DNA of 17,021 nucleotides from Gracilaria caudata (Eukaryota; Rhodophyta; Florideophyceae; Gracilariales; Gracilariaceae). The DNA lies in NCBI GenBank assembly GCA_030374735.1, contig JASCIV010000549.1, positions 1 to 17,021 on the forward strand, given 5' to 3'. The position numbers and the translations under genes are program-made. The notes below the pieces were generated by a model, which saw only the letters and a program-made list of their open reading frames with translations, made no database searches and was not told the DNA's origin. Below are positions 1-9,897 of this stretch, one piece after another; positions within the stretch are counted from its first letter, which is position 1, and the number at the start of each line of letters is the position of its first letter.

Positions 1-197
1 GCTGGTGGCAGGTGTTGATGTCATAACTGGTTGTCAGTGGCCGCGTGTACGCGCGTGATGGTTGGTCCTGTTTACAGGAAAATCTAGAATAGATATTTGT
101 AATTAGTGGCCGCCAAGGCGGGCCTGCACAGCTGCAACACATGGCCACGCCTTGGCTGACCTCGCTGCATCAACGTTACAGTGTACTGTTCTATATA

Positions 198-221
198 GGT
201 GATGGCTCCATGGCCATCACC
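198..221. repeat. Small perfect hairpin
   Basis: GGTGATGGC (198-206) is followed by a 6-nt loop and its exact reverse complement GCCATCACC (213-221). It lies in non-coding DNA with no poly-T tract behind it. No function can be assigned. Confidence 0.4.
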
Positions 222-976
222 ACCACCAGGTAAAGAAAACCCGGTACTTCGGTTTAAGGCTCTAGTATTGTTCGCCTTCGCGACGTGCACCACTCCATCG
301 AAGGGTCACCGCGTACGGTCTCGGACATACTATCCACGGAGAATTCTTCAGGCATACTGACTCTAAACTGTTACGTTTCTTCGGACTATTTTATTTTTCA
401 GGTGTCTGCTAAACCAGTGTTTGGTAGTGTTCCGTCTCTGTACAGAGTATCGCCGTGTGGGCTTAATATACTGCGTCACCCTCCGTCGGGTCTGTTTCCG
501 CTTTTCGCAGGTCCCGTCTCCTGGTTTCCGTTCGTTTTTACCTTTCCTTTCCTTCCCTTTTTCCTCCCTCTTTCCCTTCCGGAACACCGTGTCTCACACG
601 TTTCCGATCTCCGGCCCCTTTCCTTCACCGTCTTCACGCCCCGTTCTCTCTACCTCTATAAGTATATCCCGAACAACGAGCGGCCTTACACCCCCACACA
701 TCCGTGGCACGGAGGACTCTTCTTCTGAGTCTACCTCATCAGAAGGCAAGGCTTCGAACACCTTGGGGGTGTCTCCCGTCACCGGGTTTTGCACCCCAAT
801 CTCAAATATATACGGCATGGGCGAATCAAACACTTCGAAGGCTGAGAAGAAACTGTTTTCTTCCTTTTCAAATCCATTTCATTTCTTATCTCCAGTGTAC
901 ACGACATAAGCTTCCCGTCCCAAAAACTTGAGACTATATATACAATCGTTACTTACGTTACTTACATCTTTGTGAC

Positions 977-1036
977 CGAAAAGTAATGAAAGTAATGTTA
1001 CATTTCGTTACAAATGATTACTTTCGTTACTTTTCG
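977..1036. repeat. Foldback with 20-nt arms
   Basis: Positions 977-996 and 1017-1036 are inverted repeats matching at 19 of 20 positions, separated by a 20-nt spacer. The arms are built from GTAAT/GTTAC words that also recur just upstream (948-965). This could be a decayed miniature foldback element or a chance product of a simple-sequence area. I saw no clear target-site duplication. Confidence 0.6.
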
Positions 1037-1389
1037 TTCAGAACCCTACACGTATGACGTGTTCAACGTGCACATTTTTTGAAACTTCAAATTCAAACTA
1101 CTTACTCGGTTAAGAACAACAACAGGTCTTCAAAAGCATATGTAACCACTCACACCGTATCGTAATCAACCATCAATTCCCATTGGTCATAAAGGGCAAT
1201 TGCACCCTAACATGGGACGCAAACAAAGCCAAATTTGGAGACACGACTACCCGAAATGGCCATGCAGCCAAAAGCGAACCAGGACAGAAGCCAGTTGCAG
1301 GCCGAATGTCGCTGTAAAACGTAGCGACACCAGAATCTCCAGCGTTCGCGACAGCGATCCAAAGAAGTAAGTTCGAAATGCCTCTTTCC

Positions 1390-2999
1390 ATGCCCAAGCA
1401 AAGAGCTCTTGCAAAACGCCGACTGAAACGCTACAAACGATTGCTGATCAGCGTCTCCTTGCACTCAATCTTCTGCGCAAAGAGAAATCCACAGCACAAA
1501 TTCTTGCCAACACTGGTATATCGCGAACTGTTCTGTCCCGAATTCTTACAGCGATGACAACAAATGATGAAGTCTAACTGAAGAAGCTCATGAACCCCAT
1601 GAAGAACCGCGCGGGAAGGAAGCCTGCTCTGTCGAAAGACGAAAACAAGCTCATAATACAGAAGATGAAGCATGCTTCCAACCGTGGATTTGCTCTGAAC
1701 GGTGAAACTTCCAGCACATAATGGGATCGATCGCTACCGATGGCCGTGAGGGATTCCGTAACGGAGTACCTAGCAATGACTTTGTCAGATCATGGTGCGC
1801 GAAACACAGAGAGATTTCGTTTCTCAATGCGGAACCCAAGCACAACCTGAAGCTCCGAGACGAAGATCCAGCGCATGTAAAAACCTATGCTGAATGTCTG
1901 CGTGCGGTTCATGATTTCAATCCGGGAATCTACGACAATCCCAACATTGTTCGGATTTTGAATGTAACCCATGTCGACCCGCAGTTCTGCAAACGAGTCA
2001 AACTCTTTACAGTTTCCGACTCCAATCATGGCGGGTATCAATCTAAGACGCTCGGTAACGGTTCCGGCAGGCATGTCACGGCAGTTCTCATCGTTTCGGC
2101 TCGGGTCTCAAAGTTCCTCCCATTTTCATTATCGAGGGGAAGAACGTCACGTCTGGTTGGGTAATGCCTTTGGACAAGAATGTGTACCATGATCGTCATG
2201 GAGTTCCTCATCTTCTTTGCTCCCCGGATTGGTGGACGGGCGATTCACTCATTTTGGCCTCTTCAAATGGCTCTGATACAAAGGAGATCTTGCCGTACAT
2301 AATAGAGAACTTCCTTCGCTTTGCTCGTAAATATGTTGACGAGAAAACACTTTCTTGCTGCTTCTCGACGGTCATTCTTCGAGGAAGGGTACTATTTAGT
2401 TGGATTTTTGCGTGTCGTACAATGCAGAAGTGGTTCAGAGTCCCGCCAATACCTGTCACTTCTTGCAACCGGTGGACCAGAACGTGAATAAGAAGTTCAA
2501 GGTGACGGTGCGATCTGTACGTGATGAACTTATGGAAAAGGTGCCTCTTCCATTGACTTCAATCGGTACCAAGCTTATGATGGGTGGCAGTGGATGGGAA
2601 AGCATCACGGCGAAGGACATTAACGACAGCTTTGAAGTTTGCGGCCTTTGGCCAATGGACTACCGTTTTGTTGACATGGTTAAGAAGAATCAAGAGAGCG
2701 ATGCACCGCTTCCAGTTAAGCCTACTGATGAAAAATTATCTATAGCAGCACGTTTTCCGAGTAAGAGAGCTCGCTGTCGTGACGCCGAAACGTATCGAGC
2801 TATTCGCATCGTGATGAACAAACTTCTTGGAGCTTCTCTTGCTCTGGCGCAGATAACTGCCATTCTGGATACGTATCGCACATACCCGGATATTCTTCGT
2901 CATTTTAGCAAGCCGCCTGTTATCCTTGACACCTTCAGTTCCCGAGAGGGAAACAGAGTGCTTTGCGCTGCATTACCTGCGCAGTATTTGACCTTGTAG
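1390..2999 (+). pseudogene. Decayed pogo/Tigger-like (DDE_1) transposase
   Basis: A transposase relic readable only by switching frames. Frame 3 (1443-1720) carries a helix-turn-helix (AQILANTGISRTVLSRI) and a CENP-B-like segment (GRKPALSKDENKLIIQK, about 1617-1668), with a TAA at about 1575. Frame 2 (1721-~2095) covers the region before the first catalytic Asp (ILNVTHVDPQFC) and the GSGRHVTAVLIVSA strand. Frame 1 (2101-~2355) has KVPPIFIIEGKNV. Frame 3 (2355-2999) has the second Asp in LLLDGHSS (Asp codon at 2367), a TAG at 2397, and the HFLQPVDQNVNKKF block typical of DDE_1 pogo transposases, then a C-terminal tail with the usual IND.F...GLWP motif. At least three frameshifts and two stops mean it is dead. 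The start is uncertain; ATG 1390 is the best candidate. It lies outside the Harbinger element, and I could not find its own inverted repeats. Confidence 0.8.
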
Positions 3000-3934
3000 C
3001 AATTGGAGAACAAAATGGTTCGCCCTGGTGACGCTGCATGTGAATAGCCAAACAGTGCGGATATTGTTGACAACGGGATTGATAGAGAGCTTCGTGCTGC
3101 GGTTTTGGCGCTGAGGCAGGCTTGAAAGCGCTCTAAGGGCGGCAGTGGATTCCATCACTAAGACGGAGTCGGAAGCATGGGCTCCAAGGTTGAAAGGGAA
3201 CCGCTGACATAAGCAGTTGCCGTACTTGATATAACTGTAGTTATGTCTGTTTGTTGGGAGATCAATCCTTTTCTGTACCAGATTGAGCCGTTTTCTGGTC
3301 GTTTTATCACGATTTGCGTGAATCATGTAGAGAAAATTGCCCTTGGAACGTATTGGTGCTGATGCTCTTGATAAGATTTGGTTCAAATGTCCGGCAGAAA
3401 CATGGCTATTTTGACTACGTAGTTGGCTATTTCTATTCTAGACCCTATTATAGAATGCCTAATAGAGAGTTATTGTGAGTTACACACATGTGCTTGTCTG
3501 GGCGCAGTTGGCGGATGCGGCGTGGAAAGGGGCGGTTGGTTGCACATCTGGGGCGTGATTACCAGCAGTGCTGAATGTCTGGAAAAGTTTACCATGTAGC
3601 TACTGTAGCACTACATATAGTGTCATGACACAGCAATTGTGCTTAGTCAACCTTCCCCAAGAAGGACGTAGCTCTAAATTTTGACCGCACGGAATCTTGT
3701 GGGCACTCCGAGCTTCTTAACCAACTATTACTACTCAGGGGTGCTGCATACGTCGTTACGGCTTTTTATTTGTCGTTAAATCATTCTCGTTGTCTTACGG
3801 ACTGTTAAAACTTTGCGCTGACTCGCCAGGTTTAGGGCATTTTCCGGGGATATTGCCCATACTTTCGTGACTTGGTGCAACACTGCACTTTTACCTGCCG
3901 AAGGTTTTTCGGACTTTATACCGTTCAGACGGAT
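3000..3934. other. Non-coding DNA left of the Harbinger element
   Basis: No supportable gene. A 137-codon open frame on the minus strand (2973-3386) overlaps the end of the pogo relic and shows no family motif, so I treat it as chance. The part nearest the relic probably includes the rest of the dead pogo-like element. The right end of this stretch (GGAT before TAA at 3935) is the insertion site of the Harbinger element. Confidence 0.5.
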
Positions 3935-3937
3935 TAA

Positions 3938-3953
3938 GGCGGGGTCTAAACAG
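3938..3953 (+). repeat. Left terminal inverted repeat of the Harbinger element
   Basis: GGCGGGGTCTAAACAG, preceded by TAA at 3935-3937. It differs from the reverse complement of 14192-14207 only at its sixth base (G versus T). This is the expected cut site for the transposase encoded at 12471-13727. Confidence 0.88.
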
Positions 3954-4000
3954 CCGTGTACATGATCGAGAACGGCGTTTGATTGGCAGAAAGTGGGTGT

Positions 4001-4030
4001 GGCGTACACGCCCGTGCACGCCCGTGAACG
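4001..4030 (+). repeat. Left subterminal 10-bp tandem repeats
   Basis: Three consecutive 10-mers, GGCGTACACG, CCCGTGCACG and CCCGTGAACG, lie 63-92 bp inside the left end. The CGTGAACG core recurs in the same orientation relative to the terminus at the right end (14162-14189). In Harbinger elements subterminal motifs bind the Myb/SANT-like partner protein, so these are candidate binding sites. That role is inferred. Confidence 0.65.
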
Positions 4031-4032
4031 CC

Positions 4033-4314
4033 CCGGAGCAATTCTTTAAATGCCCCGGATCTGTAATGAAAACGACCTGGCAAATAGAAATGTTGCACTT
4101 GGACCCCTGTTTGCCAATCATTTGAATTCGAAAGAGCTCAGTTCAAGCGCAGACTTCAGCGCGGGTAATGGCGATGCAGGTGCATTGTAGAAGGCACTCC
4201 GACAAACCTTGACTGCAGTCGATAAGTTTTTACTCTCCCTCTTGGACACCTGCGTTCTCCCCAGGTTAAACAGCAACGACCGCCCGTCCCCCACCCTTTT
4301 CACTTCTCTTAATT
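4033..4314 (+). promoter_or_regulatory. Leader/promoter region of the SAP-SANT gene
   Basis: Non-coding DNA between the left subterminal repeats and the ATG at 4315. A pyrimidine-rich tract at about 4279-4309 lies directly upstream of the start, as an initiator/leader might. I see no clear TATA box at a fixed distance. The promoter assignment rests on position only. Confidence 0.35.
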
Positions 4315-5865
4315 ATGTCAAGCCACATCCCCACTCCTCCGAATATCGCGGCTCCCGTCCGACGAAGCCCCCGCAAGCATCCATCTTCAGTTCTTCCTCC
4401 CCCAAGATCTCGACAACCCACCGTCCGGCCGATTGCCTCCGGGAGCGGTAATACACACCGCAATGACACCACTGCTAACAATCCCATGCCCTCGTCGTCT
4501 GATATTACGGTTTGCCCGTATAGTAAGCCACCATTTAGAGAGGATCGCATGCAGTACATTTATTCTTTTCTTCTCAGAAAAACGGTGCCAGAACTGAGAA
4601 AAATCTGTAAGCCATTCAACCTTAAGGTTCACAATCGAAGACAAGACGAACTAGTAGCGCAGATAGTGCTCTTCTTTCATGTAAAGAGCTTGGACGACGT
4701 GAGCATAAGGGACTGCATATCATTAAATGAGGAATTGAAGTCCTTCTTTCCGTGGGAGAAGCAAGCCATAGACAGCCGTTCCAGCCTTACTCCACTGCCT
4801 GATGTGGGAGATTTTCTCAGCATGGTGAGGGAAAAGGATCGAAGGGTGTACGAGAAGCAAATTGTGTCTTACAAATTTCAGAGCGAGGAGTCGGAGCAAT
4901 TCCCTTTGACATTGGAGGAACCATCAGGGCACAAGGATCCAGCCTTTACTATGAACGAATTTGCGAGGCTCATGGTCATTTTGCGAGACGACGAGCAAGC
5001 ACGGATTGCGTTGGAAAAGGCAGTTGGTGAGACGTTGAAAAAACCTTTGTTAGATCGCAAGCTCACCCGTGAATCCTACTGGTTGACAATTGCTAGTCGC
5101 TTTAACAATCAGGATGTAGACTCGAAGAATTGCTTCGCTGCTACAATGAACGAAGTGGATTCAAACAAGAGACCTCTTTGCAAGAGAAGTGCTGCTGTTC
5201 TGAAGAAGCAATTTGAGAGCGTTCGCTATACTGTGACAACGGCGAGATCAAGATGGGCGGTATCTGGTCAAAATGACCCAGGAAACATCTCTAGCTTTCT
5301 GCGAAGAACCCCTGGTGGGTCTGATTTGACGGCCGATTCTAAACGCGCATATATTTTCTTCATCGTAGCAAGAACCGGTACACCAAATGAAGCCGAGCAT
5401 TTGTTTATTACGGCGTCGAAGCTCATTGAAGAGGACGAAGGTGGTGTGGAGGAGGGTTGTTTGGGCGGTAAGGAACACAGCGAGGCTTTTAGTAGCCGAC
5501 GCAGAAGTGGATCTGGTGCGCGAAACAGTGGCAGCCACCGTGATAATGAGTTATCAAAGGAAGTTAGTGAGTCTAATCAAATTAGTCGTGAACAGACGGC
5601 TATTATGAGAGCGCATTTGGAACTTGCACAGAAGAAAGCTGAGGGGCCAGTTAAGTCATCTGAGGAGGTGGAACTGAATGGGTGTGAAAATCGTATGAAG
5701 CTTGTTGCATATCTGGCAGACAGCTCCGCACAGCTCAAGAGAGTTCGGGATCTACATGACAGGGAGGTGGTAGAGGTGCTACAGGACAACCACACCCTGT
5801 TGCTGAAGAAGTTCAAGCGCATGGTCGAGAAGGAGAAGACCCGAGACTTTGATGAAGAACCGTAA
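4315..5865 (+). CDS. SAP-domain plus Myb/SANT-like DNA-binding protein of the Harbinger element
   Basis: An intact 516-residue single-exon frame. Residues 1-65 are Pro/Ser/Arg-rich and disordered. Residues about 87-120 (TVPELRKICKPFNLKVHNRR onward) fit a SAP motif, a helix-turn-helix binding AT-rich DNA. Residues about 212-320 fit a Myb/SANT-like domain of the transposon-associated type: EFARLMVILRDD, then YWLTIASRFNN, then a basic LKKQFESVR helix and RSRWAVSGQND. Residues 342-372 continue the associated helix. Residues about 420-510 are charged and probably coiled coil. Harbinger elements encode a Myb-like protein that carries the transposase into the nucleus and binds the ends, and this gene occupies that place: left end, converging on the transposase. 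The SAP domain is an unusual addition. The ATG has A at -3, and no earlier in-frame Met improves the protein. Function is inferred from motif and position. Confidence 0.82.
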   Translation: MSSHIPTPPNIAAPVRRSPRKHPSSVLPPPRSRQPTVRPIASGSGNTHRNDTTANNPMPSSSDITVCPYSKPPFREDRMQYIYSFLLRKTVPELRKICKPFNLKVHNRRQDELVAQIVLFFHVKSLDDVSIRDCISLNEELKSFFPWEKQAIDSRSSLTPLPDVGDFLSMVREKDRRVYEKQIVSYKFQSEESEQFPLTLEEPSGHKDPAFTMNEFARLMVILRDDEQARIALEKAVGETLKKPLLDRKLTRESYWLTIASRFNNQDVDSKNCFAATMNEVDSNKRPLCKRSAAVLKKQFESVRYTVTTARSRWAVSGQNDPGNISSFLRRTPGGSDLTADSKRAYIFFIVARTGTPNEAEHLFITASKLIEEDEGGVEEGCLGGKEHSEAFSSRRRSGSGARNSGSHRDNELSKEVSESNQISREQTAIMRAHLELAQKKAEGPVKSSEEVELNGCENRMKLVAYLADSSAQLKRVRDLHDREVVEVLQDNHTLLLKKFKRMVEKEKTRDFDEEP

Positions 5866-6078
5866 TTTTTGTGTTGCCTTTATCTCGAGAAGGAATTCCT
5901 TTATCTCTGATTGCGAGATGTGTCGCCGGATGATGTCGGGAGTTCTTTGGCCCATTATGTTGAAGCCTTTATATTTGTCGCCGCTATAGATACGTAGTTA
6001 GTTCCTTGCATTATCTCTTGCCTTTGTTAAAGATTTCGTTGACCTACACTCCATGAGCTTTTGAGGTGGAACTTGCGG

Positions 6079-7871
6079 TCACATTTGCGACCCATCTGCA
6101 CGTGATGGTGGCACAAGAAGCGCTTGCCCTGCTTCATCCCGTCTCAGGATTCCACCTGTCGTCGTCGCAACTCCCCGCGATGCTTTTGATGCAATCGCAT
6201 TAACACTCTCTGTACTCGTACCGCGTTTTCCCATCGAGATGGCTTTCGTAATTCCCATATCTGCTGTGGTCCCGCTTCCCATTGGTGCTGCTCTCCCTCT
6301 TGCAACATCGTCTCTCTGAGCCACAACCACCTTTGGTCCTGCGCTACCTCCGGGGACACACTCCCTCTCGTTACGGCGTGGCCCCTGGCGAGTGCACCCC
6401 CTCGTGCAACACTTCTGATAACTGTATTTCTTCTGCCGGTCGACACAATGTTTGGTGTCATAATGATCCGCGACGTTGAACTGCTGCCAAGCGTCGCAGT
6501 TCTTCTCATTGAAGCACCCCGACTGACAGTCTTTGTTATTCCTCCTCTTAGTAAACCTGGTACTACACCCGAGCTTCCATTCTCCTGAACTGCTCATTTG
6601 CTATGCTCAGCACCTGTCCCACGCCCTTTTGTAGCCAAAGCACTTGATTTCGCAGAACTACTCTTTCCTACGCCCGTCTTCGATGTGATAGCGCTGTCTC
6701 GACTTGAGCTTTAGTTAGTTCCGACTTGTGATAAATCCATACTAGACGACATATATGTGTGTACCATTTTGGGTTCCATCCCTTCTGTCACCAGTGTACG
6801 TGATGATCTTCCCAATGTTTGAAGACAGAACGGCAGGGGGTCCAATGGAGTGCAAGCGAATATCTCCTTTTTGTGGTATAGACGTAGAGCTCATTGACTG
6901 TACGATAGCGGCGGACGCTTTGCGCAGTGCTCCATTTGAGACCTGCCCCATTCCCGGTGGCACTTTGCCAACAGTAGGACTTGTACCGACATTTGAGTAC
7001 TTTGTCGCAGTATGTAGTGGGAGCGGCATGCTTCATAGCCATCGGATGTCCAAACGTACCTGTCTGGCCATGCACATCCTTCTGACCCGCACCGGAAATG
7101 TTCTGCGCATTACCTCCCTGTTGAGGTTGGTGATAGACGTTTAGAATAGGACTAGGGGAGCCAGATGCTTTTCTTGAGGGTGCGCTATATGAAGGCGGAA
7201 GGTTTCCGGCCTGTTGTCCACGATGAGATCTGGTCTGACTTCGATTCACCTCTACCGTCTTCCACTTCGGCGTAGAGATGTTTCGGGGAGGTCCAGCGCA
7301 CGGTTCTGAATGCCAGGACCGTGTGGTGTTCCTGTGCTCGGTTTTCGTGCTCCTTGTATACCTGGCTTTGGAACAGAACTGGGGTCTGTACTCTTGGGCA
7401 ACTGTTCAGCACCTTTCCATTCAGAGCGATTTTGGTCTTGATAAGATCCATTAGCAGCACCTGCGAACCCGTTTCCACGTCAAAGTTCATCTCTTGAGGC
7501 AAAGGTAAACGGTTCACGTTTGAATGACCATGCGGTGCTGTTTCGTGACTCTTGCAACCGGCCTTCTGATGGTGATCGGGGACTTCGGACAAACCAGCAA
7601 TTTGTGAAATAGGAGGCAGCACCTCCGGTCTTACCGTTCCTTTCAACTTGGAAGCCGCTTCTGGAATAAGCGTCTTGTGGTAAGGATGCATTTCTGAAGA
7701 TGTTTGCCCAGCACGTACTTAGATCACAGGTTTCGTCCGTAAAATGGCAACTTCGTTCTGAAGTGCTTGTTGATACTTCTTTTGAGTATCCATTTCTAAG
7801 TCGTTCGATTTGGGAAGCAAGGGACCATCCTCGACTTCTTTCCCCAAGGCATTTAGAAAACTATCAACAAA
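6079..7871 (-). pseudogene. Ser/Thr/Gly-rich protein relic, family not recognised
   Basis: Protein-like sequence runs right to left but keeps changing frame. From 7869 it reads HFVDSFLNALGKEVEDG, then a charged QKKYQQALQNEVAILRTK, a TAA at 7719-7721, and continues in the same frame to about 7570 (SKLKGTVRPEVLPPISQIAG). A second frame with a TGA at 7480-7482 gives GSYQDQNRSEWKGAEQLPK and a Gly/Pro/Thr-rich stretch to about 7280. A third gives KTVEVNRSQTRSHRGQQAG to about 7020. A fourth runs to 6742 (GQVSNGALRKASAAIVQSMS). Further frames with stops at 6711-6713 and 6594-6596 run on to a TGA at 6079. The composition suggests a disordered nuclear protein. No Met begins the 7869 end, so the N-terminus is probably missing and the join with the next fragment lies near 7870. 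This is captured, decayed cargo, and the parent gene is unknown to me. Confidence 0.55.
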
Positions 7872-8926
7872 ATGTCTGATAGGCCGGTACCGACGAGCTC
7901 CTCCTCTGACTCTTGCCTGAGATGATAGAACACGCCCGCCACACCGCACGCCCCTGCGTCGCCTCAACCGAAACCCTGTCTCGCTCGCCTTCCCTCGAAC
8001 GAAACGCCCTTCTGCGCCCGCCGCTACGTCCCCGCCTCCCCGTGTTCCATACCTCCAAAGCGCAACCGGTAAACGCAACATGGCCGGCGTGCTCAGAAAT
8101 CGTTCCGATGAACCTTACCCGCGCCCAATCGAATGGGAACAAGAACCGCAGGGTCGAGAAATCCTCATGTGTTGGAAGGATGCAACATGGCAGGAAGCAG
8201 TCGTCATCAAGTATTCGCCCGAAACAAGCGCCGGCACCATCGTATACGGCGCCGACGACACGCTCGAGACCGTTTCGCTAGAAAACTGTCGATGGATGCT
8301 GCGTCCCACGAACACAAGAGACCACGGAAGACCCATTTTAGACGGCACCATAATCGACTTTAAACACTCCAGCGACCACATAAACTACCAGGCTGTTGTT
8401 TACGATCCCTTGCAAACGGTCATAAATTTAAAGTTGCGTACCTTAGCGAGAACTCCACCGATGTGCTCCGCGGAAACGGCCGGAGAATTGTTCGTCCAAC
8501 TCCTTGTCAACTCAAGCCGTGCGACGCTGAACATGAGATTGATCTCGTGCATGATCACGATCTGGAGTCCAGCGCTTCTTCTTCGCCCACACAACCTCCG
8601 CTAGAACAAAGGCCCAAGCGTCTGTAGAGCAACACCGTCCTCGTGTTGCTTGTGCTTTTTTTGTGCTTGCTTGCCAATCTGTGTGCTTTAGTAAACGTAC
8701 AAAGTGTATCATCAAGAACAACCATCTCATTTCTTCAACTGCGACTTCGCCTCATCACAATCGTCGCCCTGCTCGGTTGTCAACTGTATCTGTGGTTGCA
8801 AAGTCTGTTGCAAAGGAGCGCCGCGCGCATACTTCCGTCTCATCGCCATGTATCTCACGCCGCACCCACCGACGGGCGCAATCGACAGCGGGCCTCTCGA
8901 ACGCATATACCAAGGAGGCAGTTTGA
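7872..8926 (+). pseudogene. Tudor-like chromatin-reader gene relic
   Basis: An ATG in good context (ACAAAATG, 7872) begins MSDRPVPTSSSSDSCLR. After a shift near 7920 a basic, Pro-rich leader continues into the frame containing 8080. Residues about 27-76 from 8080 resemble a Tudor/PWWP-like fold (LMCWKDATWQEAVV, then a G-x-V-x-Y strand and D...V.L..CRW). A second similar unit begins at DGTIIDF (about 8347), but after DP at about 8408 it must be read one frame over (NGHKFKVAYLSENSTDVL, GRRIVRP), ending at TAG 8625-8627. A third frame carries plausible basic sequence on to 8926. Two tandem Tudor-like units of this kind occur in chromatin-binding proteins, including the Tudor region of plant-type MSH6, but I cannot name the parent. 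At least two frameshifts indicate a dead copy inside the transposon. Confidence 0.6.
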
Positions 8927-9031
8927 TTGATGAGAGATTGCAGTACTTCAAGACCCGACATGTCTTGCACATCGGCGCCTGGTTTATACATTGTAGGTTA
9001 ACATATAAACGAAACTGTAAACAGAAAAGAT

Positions 9032-9897
9032 TTATGATGTCCCGGTGAACTCATCGATTGTACTTTGTCTTCTTCCAGAACTGCCCGTTGCAGGTCTTGG
9101 ACGTTCAAGTAGTTGAATGCGTATTGAAGGTGAGCTTTCCAGATGTGGCAGCTTTTGGGGAGTGATGATGATTATCTGCTTGTCCGACAAGTACTGGGTG
9201 CAGAAGTCTGTCATCTTCCTGAAAGCCACTCGCCTTGTAGCATCATCCTGGAAGACATCAATTTCATCAAACACACGAACTGGCATTTGACAAATTTCTG
9301 CAAGCGCAAGAATAAAAGCCAGAGTCGTGTAGCTTCTCTCGCCGCCGCTCATGGAACTGAGTTGTTCTATTGTATGCCGTTCTCCGTTCTTCATCTCATG
9401 ATGTTGTAGCTGAGTTGTAATTCGAAGCTCATGATCCCCATTGCTGTTCGTACCAAATCTCAGTGTTCCTGTATGACCCTTGGCCCCCAAGAATTGTCGA
9501 AAGTGATTACGAACTAACTTCTTCAAAGCCTTGTTCAAACTTGTTAGCTTCTCTCTTCTTCTCTTGATCCCAACTGTCAGGCAGTTTTCATAGTGAGATA
9601 TCCTTTCTTGACGTTCCTTATTCTCCTTGTACTGCTTCATAGCCTGTAGGTACTCGGTTTCAATTTGATGCGCACTCTTTCCACCATGTCGCTTCTGTTC
9701 AGTTCTAAGCCGTTCTTGGAGAGTTCTCACTCTACGTTGAGCCTTCTCAGAAGACCACTTCAACCAATCCTCGTTCTCTGGACTGGCGCCAAGAGATCTC
9801 GCTGGGTCAGTGTGTTCAACTACTTTGTTTCTTTGCACGTTCACTTCTCTGTGAGCCATCCTCAGCCTTTCCAAAGCCTTTTCTGACTCTGCCTTGA
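9032..9897 (-). pseudogene. SMC6: SMC6 relic, part 3: C-terminal coiled coil and ATPase head
   Basis: About 285 codons, open throughout, ending in a natural-looking C-terminus. From 9897 it reads coiled coil (LKAESEKALERLRMAHRE), then the conserved RNHFRQFLG region, the ABC signature MSGGERS, a Walker B with VFDEIDVFQDD, and QIIIITPQ near the end. A Phe/Leu-Asp-Glu-x-Asp-Val Walker B followed by ITPQ is characteristic of SMC6 rather than SMC1-5. SMC6 pairs with SMC5 in the nuclear complex for recombination repair. This piece is in the original orientation and is cut off at about 9898 by an inversion breakpoint, beyond which the frame becomes non-SMC on this strand. It is not a working gene by itself: the N-terminal head with Walker A is absent. 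Confidence 0.87.

Larger units (their letters stand above)
1..1389. other. Non-coding stretch, no recognised gene
   Basis: I find no convincing gene here. The open frames on both strands overlap one another and show no domain or motif. Visible structure: a 9-bp hairpin at 198-221, a strongly pyrimidine-rich run around 537-600, a TATA-like CTCTATAAGTATA at about 654-666, and a 20-nt foldback at 977-1036 inside an area rich in GTTAC/GTAAC words (950-1040). A TATA box downstream of a pyrimidine tract could suggest a solo LTR, but I found no matching TG...CA ends or primer-binding site. Confidence 0.5.

Noticed and set aside
1..930. Possible solo LTR (pyrimidine tract, TATA-like box)
   Set aside because: No terminal TG...CA inverted ends, no flanking duplication and no primer-binding site could be matched.
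2973..3386. 137-codon open frame on the minus strand
   Set aside because: It overlaps the pogo relic, has no family motif and no supporting context.
3593..3632. Short GTAG/CTAC palindromic words (ATGTAGCTACTGTAGCACTA region)
   Set aside because: The arms are too short and imperfect to be called an element end or stable hairpin.
9032..9897. SMC5 or SMC1 identity for the C-terminal head
   Set aside because: The Walker B region (DEIDVF) and following ITPQ fit SMC6. SMC5 typically has VVDEINQGMD, and SMC1-4 show different signature surroundings.
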